From Methanomassiliicoccaceae archaeon (GTDB taxonomy: Archaea; Thermoplasmatota; Thermoplasmata; Methanomassiliicoccales; Methanomethylophilaceae): a stretch of DNA of 15,041 nt. The stretch spans positions 1 to 15,041 of the forward strand of contig WRKC01000092.1 in NCBI GenBank assembly GCA_009778275.1. Direction: 5' to 3'. The notes below the pieces were generated by a model. It was given only the letters and a program-made list of their open reading frames with translations. It did no database searches and was not told the DNA's origin. Positions 7,980 to 13,658 of this stretch are shown here, piece by piece. Made by a program: the position numbers and the translations under genes. Within the stretch, counting starts at the first letter, position 1; each line of letters begins with the position of its first letter.

Positions 7980-8012
7980 CCCGGGCAGAGCCCGGGAGCC
8001 CCTTACGGGGGC
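7980..8012 (-). other. Twin GC hairpins after microprotein copy A
   Basis: CCCGGGCAGAGCCCGGG (7980-7996, plus strand) is a 7-bp stem with a 3-nt loop, next to a second stem of 5 bp with a 5-nt loop (7998-8012). They lie 17 nt beyond the microprotein stop on the minus strand. No T-run follows on that strand, so a classic archaeal terminator is unlikely. RNA stability or processing roles are possible. The plus-strand reading of the same hairpins is equally stable. Confidence 0.55.
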
Positions 8013-8028
8013 CAATCGACCAAATTTC

Positions 8029-8115
8029 TTAAGGCGGGGTAAGATCTATTACGATCTCGATCTCGCCAGACAGGCATTTGGTAACCTGAACCCTGATTCG
8101 CCAGGATTTGGCCAT
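8029..8115 (-). CDS. 28-residue predicted beta-hairpin microprotein, copy A
   Basis: This small ORF starts MAKSWRIRVQV and ends IEIVIDLTPP followed by TAA. It is preceded by AGGAGGTGAT, a 10-nt perfect complement of the archaeal 16S tail, 3 nt before the ATG. The chain alternates hydrophobic and polar residues (Ile7, Val9, Val11, then Ile19, Ile21, Ile23, Leu25) on both sides of a central Ser-Gly turn (16-17), the pattern of a two-stranded beta hairpin. The paralogue at 8401-8487 has the same length, the same SD and a different stop codon. Nine residues differ, among them the conservative swaps Ile/Leu7, Ile/Val19 and Val/Ile22, and two more codons differ silently. An in-frame ATG at 8197-8199 would lengthen it to 56 residues, but it has no SD and sits in the presumed promoter. 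I do not recognise the family. The function is unknown. Confidence 0.75.
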   Translation of the reverse strand: MAKSWRIRVQVTKCLSGEIEIVIDLTPP

Positions 8116-8118
8116 TAT

Positions 8119-8172
8119 ATCACCTCCTCCCGGGCGGACCCGGTGCCCAGCTGTTAGAGAGCTGGTGCCGGG
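8119..8172 (-). promoter_or_regulatory. Structured leader with perfect Shine-Dalgarno, copy A
   Basis: On the minus strand a two-part hairpin pairs 8168-8172 with 8139-8143 (CCCGG/CCGGG) and 8160-8165 with 8147-8152 (CCAGCT/AGCTGG) around a 7-nt loop. It is followed by a GC-rich spacer (CCGCCCGGG) and the SD AGGAGGTGAT (8119-8128). The nearly unchanged sequence in copy B, with the only hairpin difference falling in the loop, suggests the RNA itself is under selection, perhaps as a translation or transcription control element. Confidence 0.6.
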
Positions 8173-8208
8173 CTCTCCGCTTTCGGGCAATTTTCTCATT
8201 GCAAATAT

Positions 8209-8218
8209 GCTATATGAA
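8209..8218 (-). promoter_or_regulatory. TATA-like box of microprotein copy A
   Basis: The minus strand reads TTCATATAGC, conserved in copy B at 8581-8590. A start about 25 nt downstream would give a leader of about 70 nt that includes the whole hairpin and the SD. This is inferred from sequence. Confidence 0.4.
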
Positions 8219-8351
8219 CTCTCACGGGGGAGGTCTCCGAATTGTCCGAAAATGCCGAAAGTGGTCCTTTATAGTAAAGACCATACGTCGTTTTTCGATA
8301 AGATAAACGTATATATGGCGTAATGCGTTCTCTTTTCCGGAGATGGTATGA

Positions 8352-8384
8352 CCCGGGCAGAGCCCGGGAGCCCTATACGGGGGC
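8352..8384 (-). other. Twin GC hairpins after microprotein copy B
   Basis: The first hairpin (8352-8368) is identical to copy A. The second has changed to a 4-bp stem (GCCC with GGGC, from 8370) with a longer loop, so pairing is kept although the sequence differs. Confidence 0.55.
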
Positions 8385-8400
8385 CAGCCGATCACACTTC

Positions 8401-8487
8401 TCAAGGCGGGATAAGATCGATAATGATCTCAACCGTGCCAGACGGGTGTGTGGTAACCCGAACCCTGAGACGCCAGGATTTGGCCAT
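8401..8487 (-). CDS. 28-residue predicted beta-hairpin microprotein, copy B
   Basis: This is the paralogue of the ORF at 8029-8115, starting MAKSWRLRVRV and ending VEIIIDLIPP with TGA. It has the same perfect SD at 8491-8500 and the same leader hairpin. The MAKSWR start, the Ser-Gly turn and the IDL-x-PP end are fixed between copies. The middle (residues 13-15 and 18: Thr-His-Pro and Thr here, Lys-Cys-Leu and Glu in copy A) is divergent, which would be the tip of the hairpin and its flank. Changes in the strands are mostly exchanges among Ile, Leu and Val, so the fold seems kept while the loop drifts or diversifies. An in-frame upstream ATG at 8569-8571 gives a 56-residue alternative. No known family is recognised. 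Confidence 0.75.
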   Translation of the reverse strand: MAKSWRLRVRVTTHPSGTVEIIIDLIPP

Positions 8488-8490
8488 TAT

Positions 8491-8544
8491 ATCACCTCCT
8501 CCCGGGCGGTCCCGGTGCCCAGCTGTAAGAGAGCTGGTGCCGGG
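8491..8544 (-). promoter_or_regulatory. Structured leader with perfect Shine-Dalgarno, copy B
   Basis: This has the same hairpin as copy A: outer stem 8511-8515 with 8540-8544, inner stem 8519-8524 with 8532-8537, then the SD at 8491-8500. It differs from copy A at the loop base 8527 and at the spacer base 8510; all stem bases are identical. Confidence 0.6.
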
Positions 8545-8580
8545 CTCTCCGCTTTCGGGCAATTTTCTCATTGCGTATAG

Positions 8581-8590
8581 GCTATATGAA
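8581..8590 (-). promoter_or_regulatory. TATA-like box of microprotein copy B
   Basis: The minus strand reads TTCATATAGC, identical to copy A. It is followed by the same leader, so each copy seems to carry its own promoter. Confidence 0.4.
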
Positions 8591-8660
8591 CTATCACGGG
8601 AGAGGTCTCCTAATTATCCGAAAGTACCGAAAATGGCATCCCGCTGACCATATTATCCGA

Positions 8661-8668
8661 TTAAATAC
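8661..8668 (+). promoter_or_regulatory. TATA-like box for the thioesterase pair
   Basis: TTAAATAC lies 22-29 nt before the ATG at 8690, so transcription should begin at or next to the A of the start codon (leaderless mRNA). No SD is present. The stretch 8638-8689 holds nothing else I can identify. Confidence 0.5.
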
Positions 8669-8689
8669 GACCCCGCATATACCTCGGAT

Positions 8690-9127
8690 ATGGATATGGA
8701 GACCCTGCGCGGACTGGTCGACCCCGAGATGCATGAACATTTGGACAACCTCTATGAGATGTGCAACGCGCCTTATGCGGTGGAACACGGGATAGAACTT
8801 ATCAGTGCGAGCAAAAAAATGGTAGTGATGAAAAAGAAAGTGTTCCCGGGGGACCTCAACAGCAACGGCGTGGTACATGGCGCAGCCTCCTTCGGTCTCG
8901 TCGACCACACGTTCGCCGTGATATGCAACATGGATGTCCGCACAGTAGGGCTTTCGTGCAACATCGTCTATCACCGCCCCTGCTTCGGGGACGTGATGGA
9001 GGCCGAAGCTAAACTGGTCAACGAATCCAACTCCCTCATGACGGTCGACGTAGCGCTCCGTTCCGAGGGGAAGCTCATCGCCACCGCCACCGCCATAGGC
9101 TTCAAGGCCGGGAAACCGAAGAGATGA
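8690..9127 (+). CDS. PaaI-like hotdog-fold thioesterase
   Basis: This is a predicted cytosolic acyl-CoA thioesterase of the PaaI/4HBT hotdog group, 145 residues, normal for the family. The N-terminal helix is followed by the diagnostic loop NSNGVVHGAASFGLVDHTFA (57-76), in which His63-Gly64 and the acidic Asp72 correspond to the active-site positions of PaaI enzymes. The later beta strands include LSCNIVYHRPCFGDVMEAEA (88-107) and the C-terminal GKLIATATAIGF (127-138). The acyl group is not predictable. The start at 8690 fits the TATA box 22-29 nt upstream (leaderless); the in-frame ATG at 8696 is possible. The stop overlaps the ATG of the next gene by 4 nt, so the two are likely co-translated. 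Confidence 0.88.
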   Translation: MDMETLRGLVDPEMHEHLDNLYEMCNAPYAVEHGIELISASKKMVVMKKKVFPGDLNSNGVVHGAASFGLVDHTFAVICNMDVRTVGLSCNIVYHRPCFGDVMEAEAKLVNESNSLMTVDVALRSEGKLIATATAIGFKAGKPKR

Positions 9128-9567
9128 CCCAGAAGAAATGCCCTTACTGCGGCGAATATGTTCAGAAGAACAACCTGACTTGCCCAAGATGTTTCAGGGA
9201 GATACCCAGGGAGCCGACGCCGAATGTGCGCGAACGTACTGCGGACGGCAATAAGAAAGGGCTTTTCGGAAAGATACCTGCGGCGGCGGTGTTCCTTGCA
9301 GTGTTCCCAGCCTTCATCGGCCTGCTCGGGCTGGGGCTGATATACCTTCACCCGAAAGACAAAAAGGGATACTGGTTCCTTGTAGCCGGCCTGGTACTGT
9401 TCTGGGGGTTCCTGGCGCTGTTCCTCAAGATGTTGAATTCGGGTTTCCTTTCCGCGATCCTGCTCTTCGTGGTGCTCGTGATATTCCTGCTCATCTACAT
9501 CTCCGCGGCGATAGGGGCTTTCATCGAGACCACATTCGGTTCGATCTTCAAGGTGCTCAGATTTTAA
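9124..9567 (+). CDS. Zinc-ribbon membrane protein, function unknown
   Basis: This 147-residue protein has an N-terminal zinc ribbon, CPYC (6-9) and CPRC (20-23), the usual pair of CxxC knuckles on short archaeal proteins. A basic linker (about 28-50) follows, then about three hydrophobic segments: 52-75, 84-104 and 108-136. The ribbon should face the cytosol. Such zinc-ribbon/membrane proteins are widespread in archaea and lack a defined role. The start overlaps the thioesterase stop by 4 nt (ATGA), which links it to lipid or acyl metabolism only by position. The stop shares the palindrome TTAA (9564-9567) with the stop of the convergent gene. Confidence 0.8.
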   Translation: MTQKKCPYCGEYVQKNNLTCPRCFREIPREPTPNVRERTADGNKKGLFGKIPAAAVFLAVFPAFIGLLGLGLIYLHPKDKKGYWFLVAGLVLFWGFLALFLKMLNSGFLSAILLFVVLVIFLLIYISAAIGAFIETTFGSIFKVLRF

Positions 9568-10121
9568 TATTTGCCTTTGCCCCTCATGTGGATCATGAGT
9601 TCAGAGGTCATCTGTGCCAAATGTATGGATCTTCTACCAGTCCCGACCTGCGCGGGGTCGTTCTTCAGAAGCCTTCTGTATGCTTTTCTTATCGTGACGG
9701 GTTCATCGGAGGGGTCCCTGCATTTGAGGCTGATAGGCATCTTCGATGAGACGGACGGCATCACCGTCGAACGGTATGTTATGTCCCAAGGATCAAATGA
9801 CATGTATCTTCCGAACTCCTGTTTTGACTCGAATGTCGCTATCTCCTTCCCGCCGATGATCTTCAGTACTTCCTCCGCCACCTTCCTCTCCGGGTCTCCG
9901 GCGTATATCTCCTCAGGGGATATCCCACCTGTGGCGTAAAGATAATCCAGCTTCCTTTTCCCTAGATGCCTTGGGTCGTAATAGATGAGGTTGTGGTATA
10001 CCGTCCTGTAAACGTTCTTTTCCAAGTCCACCGTGCAGACGGCAATGTCCGCTATCTCATCGTAAGGGAAGCCATCGGGTCCCGTTGAAAGCGCCTGTAT
10101 GACGAATATCTCCTCAGACAC
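9564..10121 (-). CDS. DEDDh exonuclease-fold protein with lost catalytic residues
   Basis: This 185-residue protein has the outline of an RNase T/DnaQ-type DEDDh exonuclease. The N-terminus FVIQALSTGPDGFPYDEIADIAVCTVD aligns with the usual DxETTGL...DEIIEIAAV pattern. A middle segment near 97-107 matches the HNAxFD helix, and the end, MTSELMIHM (171-179), matches the C-terminal ATAELL helix. The metal ligands are missing: Gln9 and Leu11 replace Asp and Glu of motif I, the second Asp seems to be Glu102, and the final His and Asp fall at Arg163 and Leu168. It is therefore probably a non-catalytic binder of nucleic acid or protein. The start is a GTG at 10121 without an SD; AATTAT about 23-28 nt upstream could serve a leaderless transcript. 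The fold call is tentative, because it rests on motif alignment by eye. Confidence 0.6.
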   Translation of the reverse strand: MSEEIFVIQALSTGPDGFPYDEIADIAVCTVDLEKNVYRTVYHNLIYYDPRHLGKRKLDYLYATGGISPEEIYAGDPERKVAEEVLKIIGGKEIATFESKQEFGRYMSFDPWDITYRSTVMPSVSSKMPISLKCRDPSDEPVTIRKAYRRLLKNDPAQVGTGRRSIHLAQMTSELMIHMRGKGKY

Positions 10122-10192
10122 GGCACGGGTTATGCCGAGGGCATAATTGTACTTTCGCTGTATCCGTCCTCAAGATAATTTTGAGAATCGAT

Positions 10193-10224
10193 GTTTTATA
10201 TTTGCCCCGCCGTGTACACTCGGC
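10193..10224 (+). promoter_or_regulatory. mntP promoter with overlapping palindromic candidate operator
   Basis: TTTTATATTT (10194-10203) is a good TATA box. Directly downstream is GCCGTGTACACTCGGC (10209-10224), with arms GCCG/CGGC around TGTACACT and an inner perfect palindrome GTGTACAC (10212-10219). It sits between the TATA box and the expected start (about 10222-10228), where a bound repressor would block RNA polymerase. A second, AT-rich inverted repeat (CTCAA/TTGAG, 10169-10185) lies upstream. The leader to mntP would be about 100 nt. The regulator is unknown; a DtxR/MntR-type metal sensor is a guess from the target gene. Confidence 0.4.
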
Positions 10225-10328
10225 CTGCTGGATACGATTTCGGGGTGCCGGCGCACACTGTTCCTTCTGCGGCGGGCGGTATCGAACACGGCGTGGTTAA
10301 ATGACAGGCGGCATATGAGAGGAAGGAA

Positions 10329-10898
10329 ATGGACTACGTCGCTTTGATCCTTATTGCCTTCGGTCTCGCTGCGGATGCTTTCGCGGTAGCGATCTCAAAT
10401 GGGATGACCATACAGAAGGTGAGGATCGGGCATGCGATGGCGTTCGGGCTCATGTTCGGCGGCATGCAGGCGATCATGCCGATCTTGGGCTTCTTTTTGG
10501 GAAGCGTCTTCGGCGGCTACATAGAATCCTATGCCTATTGGGTCGCTTTCGCTCTGCTCGCCTTGATAGGAAGTAAGATGTTGGCGGAGACGTTCCGTGC
10601 AGAAAAGGAGGACGAGCCCGATACGAACGGACTGTTCATATCGCTGGGCGCTCTTTTTATCCTCGGCGTTGCCACGAGCATAGATGCCTTTGCTGTAGGG
10701 GTGAACATAGCGCTGACCGGCTGGAACATTTGGATCTCAGCATTTACGATAGGCGTGGTGACGTTCGCGCTCTCCTTTGTCGGAGTTTATGCCGGAAAGA
10801 GATTGGGGATGCGTTTCCAGAAGAATGCCGTCAGATTGGGCGGGATCGTTCTGATCGGCATAGGCGTTAAGATCTTGGTCGAACATTTGTTCTTTTGA
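10329..10898 (+). CDS. mntP: Manganese efflux pump MntP
   Basis: MntP exports Mn2+ from the cytosol. The 189 residues (E. coli 188) form six hydrophobic segments in two related halves. Each half carries the family's charged membrane motif: AADAFAVAISNG (14-25, Asp16) and ATSIDAFAVGVNIAL (115-129, Asp119). A glycine-rich second helix (AFGLMFGGMQAIMP, 38-51) and an acidic loop between halves (EKEDEPDT, 92-99) are also typical. GAGAGG lies 6 nt before the ATG as a partial SD. The gene stands alone, with its own promoter and a leader of about 100 nt. In bacteria mntP is often under Mn2+ riboswitch or MntR control; I see no yybP-ykoY core here. Confidence 0.93.
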   Translation: MDYVALILIAFGLAADAFAVAISNGMTIQKVRIGHAMAFGLMFGGMQAIMPILGFFLGSVFGGYIESYAYWVAFALLALIGSKMLAETFRAEKEDEPDTNGLFISLGALFILGVATSIDAFAVGVNIALTGWNIWISAFTIGVVTFALSFVGVYAGKRLGMRFQKNAVRLGGIVLIGIGVKILVEHLFF

Positions 10899-10967
10899 CA
10901 ACGCTTTCTGAACGGATGCGAAACAAAGAGTTGGCATCCTCTCCACTTTCGGGCCCCTCCGTCCTAA

Positions 10968-10976
10968 CTATAAATA
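10968..10976 (+). promoter_or_regulatory. TATA box for the addB-like/addA-like operon
   Basis: CTATAAATA lies 22-30 nt before the ATG at 10998, so the mRNA should be leaderless from that ATG. This argues against the in-frame TTG at 10983, which lies between TATA box and start site. Confidence 0.55.
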
Positions 10977-10997
10977 CCCTGATTGTGTGCTCATAGT

Positions 10998-13658
10998 ATG
11001 CGCCGCGCGAAGAGCATCGACGAACTTTACGAAGAGGTCAAAGGATATGACCTAGTCATCACTAACGATGCCGCCCTCGCGACAGCGCTCAACGCGAGGA
11101 TAGACGTTCCCCGCATAGGAGGGTTCGCCTATACCCCCAGGCACATCGCCGGTAACGAGGCCGTTCCCATATTCGGCTCCGGTGCCCTCGACGACCTGAA
11201 GATAATATCGGAGATATCCAACGAGACCGGGTACGGCTTCAAATACATACACAGCGAGTTGGAGAACATAAGAAGGATAAGAGGGTACACAAAGGAGGTC
11301 CGGAAATACCTCTATTCGGATCCGTCCGAGGAGATATACAACTCCTTCCTCGGACTCAGGACCTCCGAGAAGCTCATGGGCTCCTATATTCCGGAAGAAA
11401 GGGAATTCTTCAAAGGGAAAATGGTCGCGGTCATCGGGATGGATTTCTTTGACGATCTCGACAAGCACTTCATACCGATCGATCACACGGAAGTGGACAT
11501 TTTCTGCGACGGGAAATATGAGATAGAAAGTATCTACGAAGTGGGGAACGACAGGCAGCTTGCCGAGAATGCGATAGGGATGATCGATGCCGAAAGAGCG
11601 AACGACACCGCCATCGTATTGGACACAACCGGTCCCATCGCCGACGCCGTCAGAGCCGCACTGTACCGCAGGGGGATACCGTTCAAGAACACATTATCGG
11701 TCAAGGACCTTTCTCAGGTGAGGGATTTCCTGCAGTTCCTTTCCATTTCGCTTTCTTACGATACGGTCAGAGTGAGGCATGTCAGGGAACTGTTCTCCGG
11801 TTACGGAGGATATTTCGATCAGAAAGAGGACGAATATCTTCTCCATAAGATAGAAGGTCATCTCAAACAGAGGACAAAGGAACTTGCCGATGTGATGAAG
11901 AATGTCAGAGGCCTCACTTTCCAAGAGGTCTGCGACAAAGTGGCAAGGGATGTGCACCGTCCGCAGATAAAGATGCTTCTGGAAGACATGCGGCTGAAAG
12001 ATTCAAAGGTTACCTCCAATCTGGTCAACGAGCTGAATTATGCGGTGAACCATGTGGACGACCTCCGTCATAACGAAGAGATACCCGATGACGAAAAAAG
12101 AGGCGTGCTGCTAGCCGACTGCCTGAGGTCCATCTACGTGGACCGCCCCTTCGTGATATATCTTGGGCTCGGACCGGAATGGTCCGTTACCCAGATAGGG
12201 AAGGGCTACATCGACAGAGAGACCGAGGCGGAACTGAACATGAAGAGATTCTCCGTCCTTCTGCAGCAGGGAACATCCAGATTGTATGCCGTGAACTCCA
12301 TGAGAGGCGGCAAGGAGTCGTGCCCCTGCCCGCTGTTCGAGCAGATAAGGGAAAGCGACGGCGCGTCGGAGAACGCCGCGGTGGAGGGGTTCAAAGATAT
12401 TCCCAAGGCCCTGATCAAGGGGCAGTGGATGCCCCCCGTGCAAAGCGAGACCGTCATGAGAGGGGAGGAACAACTGGACCCGTCGGAGAAGAGGGAATGG
12501 AAGTTCTCCAAATCCTCATACAACAATTACTTCGCCTGCCCCCGCGCCTTCATGTTCGGAAAACTCATCTCGATCCCCGACACTGAAAAAACGATATTCG
12601 GCAACATCATCCACGAGTTCGCCGAGTTCTATCTTTGCTATCCCGAACTTGTGGAAGGGAAGATGGATGAGTACACGGAAATGATACGTGAGAGATATTC
12701 CGGCCTCTCGAACCAGCAGATGGAGGAGATAGACGGCAGCAAGATCAAGGTGTGCATGACGAACATCAAACGCTTCATCGATTCCCTCGGGATCGGAAGC
12801 GTCCCTCTCGACCGCGACTATTCGAAAAGAGAATACAAGAACATGTTCATGGACATGCATGGCTGCTCCGAATACAGCAGCATCACCGAGACGCGCTTCG
12901 AATCCCGCGCGCATCCTCTTTCCGGTACCTTCGACCTTGTGGTCGGAAGCAGGATAATCGATTACAAGACGGGAAAGGCGGCCTCCCTCGATGAGGTGAA
13001 AGACCGCATGTGCATGAACAGAGAGGAACACTATTACGAGTTCCAGCCGCTGATATACCTTTCCCTGCTGAAGGATAACTCGCCTCCTCCGCACAGGTTC
13101 AGCCTGGTATACGTTGCGGACAATGATGTCCGCTCCGTCACCGATGAGAATTTCAGAATAAAGGAGAACATCCGCGAAGTGGTCCTTATCCGAGAGACCA
13201 TGAGGGAATTCCTGTCTGACCCGGACTCTCAGGTCAGGGACGGATTCGGAAGGTCCTATGACGAGATCACCGGCGGATGGGGCACGCTGGCGGATCTGGC
13301 ATTCGGTTCGGGGACCGAACCTGCTTCCTGGAAGGATGATAAGGGACTTATCTCCTCCATTCTCAGCGCGCTCGGTATGAAAAGCACCAACAAGAACCCC
13401 GAAAAAGTGTCAAAAGTACTGAAAAAGCTCTCCGAAATAATATCTGCCGGCCTGTATAACGATAAAGACGAAGTGGTCGTCCCCTCGGACACCCTCGAGA
13501 GATTCCTTTCGCAGATCGATGCGGACCACGAAGCCGCTTCTCAGCAGATGTATTCGAGCTTCCCGGCATCTCCGAGAAAGGACTGCAGCAGGTGCGGTTT
13601 CTTCAAAGCTTGTACGAAAGACCTCGTAGAAACGGAAGGAGATGGTGCGGATGAGTGA
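10998..13658 (+). CDS. AddB-like PD-(D/E)XK nuclease with 4Fe-4S cysteines
   Basis: This 886-residue protein is the predicted partner of an AddAB/RecBCD-like end-resection complex. The N-terminal 450 or so residues look like a decayed SF1 helicase core with no Walker A. The nuclease domain begins with SKSSYNNYFACPRAF (Cys514), followed by the histidine motif IIHEFAEFY (His539), GTFDLVVG (Asp646) and the core IIDYKTGKA (Asp655, Lys657). The C-terminus carries Cys863-x2-Cys866-x5-Cys872 (DCSRCGFFKAC). With Cys514 this forms the 4Fe-4S staple known from AddB and Cas4. Bacterial AddB is about 1150 residues, so this is a compact form. The next gene, a UvrD/RecB-type helicase, overlaps it by 8 nt in the addB-addA order of Bacillus. 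The start at 10998 is set by the TATA spacing. Exact naming as AddB is an inference. Confidence 0.82.
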   Translation: MRRAKSIDELYEEVKGYDLVITNDAALATALNARIDVPRIGGFAYTPRHIAGNEAVPIFGSGALDDLKIISEISNETGYGFKYIHSELENIRRIRGYTKEVRKYLYSDPSEEIYNSFLGLRTSEKLMGSYIPEEREFFKGKMVAVIGMDFFDDLDKHFIPIDHTEVDIFCDGKYEIESIYEVGNDRQLAENAIGMIDAERANDTAIVLDTTGPIADAVRAALYRRGIPFKNTLSVKDLSQVRDFLQFLSISLSYDTVRVRHVRELFSGYGGYFDQKEDEYLLHKIEGHLKQRTKELADVMKNVRGLTFQEVCDKVARDVHRPQIKMLLEDMRLKDSKVTSNLVNELNYAVNHVDDLRHNEEIPDDEKRGVLLADCLRSIYVDRPFVIYLGLGPEWSVTQIGKGYIDRETEAELNMKRFSVLLQQGTSRLYAVNSMRGGKESCPCPLFEQIRESDGASENAAVEGFKDIPKALIKGQWMPPVQSETVMRGEEQLDPSEKREWKFSKSSYNNYFACPRAFMFGKLISIPDTEKTIFGNIIHEFAEFYLCYPELVEGKMDEYTEMIRERYSGLSNQQMEEIDGSKIKVCMTNIKRFIDSLGIGSVPLDRDYSKREYKNMFMDMHGCSEYSSITETRFESRAHPLSGTFDLVVGSRIIDYKTGKAASLDEVKDRMCMNREEHYYEFQPLIYLSLLKDNSPPPHRFSLVYVADNDVRSVTDENFRIKENIREVVLIRETMREFLSDPDSQVRDGFGRSYDEITGGWGTLADLAFGSGTEPASWKDDKGLISSILSALGMKSTNKNPEKVSKVLKKLSEIISAGLYNDKDEVVVPSDTLERFLSQIDADHEAASQQMYSSFPASPRKDCSRCGFFKACTKDLVETEGDGADE

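Larger units (their letters stand above)
7918..8265 (-). repeat. Tandem repeat unit, copy A (microprotein locus)
   Basis: About 348 bp aligns with copy B at a constant offset of 372 and no net insertion or deletion from about GATAAGATAA (7925) to the TCCGAAAATGCCGAAA region (about 8245-8260). Read on the minus strand it contains a TATA-like box (8209-8218), a leader hairpin (8139-8172), a perfect SD (8119-8128), a 28-codon ORF (8029-8115), two GC hairpins (7980-8012) and a second TATA-like site (7937-7944). Similarity fades on both sides. There are no terminal inverted repeats or target duplications that I can see. Confidence 0.9.
8290..8637 (-). repeat. Tandem repeat unit, copy B (microprotein locus)
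   Basis: This is the second copy of the 372-bp-period unit, separated from copy A by about 25 bp of unrelated sequence. The leader part is almost identical to copy A (two differences in the 84 nt directly before the small start codon, against 16 in the 87 nt of the ORF). On the minus strand copy B is upstream of copy A, which is upstream of xseA. Confidence 0.9.

Noticed and set aside
7918..8637. CRISPR array
   Set aside because: Only two units of about 350 bp with coding content; no short repeats and spacers.
7918..8637. MITE or insertion sequence pair
   Set aside because: No terminal inverted repeats, target-site duplication or transposase; units are tandem and in the same orientation.
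8108..8795. Plus-strand ORFs of 71-99 codons across the repeat units
   Set aside because: Differences between the copies show no codon-position preference in these frames, and the frames stop or shift use between copies. The GC-rich hairpins and the minus-strand ORFs explain them.
10208..10295. Riboswitch closed by CGCCGTGT (10208-10215) and ACACGGCG (10288-10295) before mntP
   Set aside because: The left arm begins only 5 nt after the TATA box, so it should lie upstream of the transcription start. The yybP-ykoY core sequence is not recognisable.
10983..10997. TTG start for the AddB-like protein
   Set aside because: It lies between the TATA box and the expected transcription start; the ATG at 10998 fits a leaderless mRNA.
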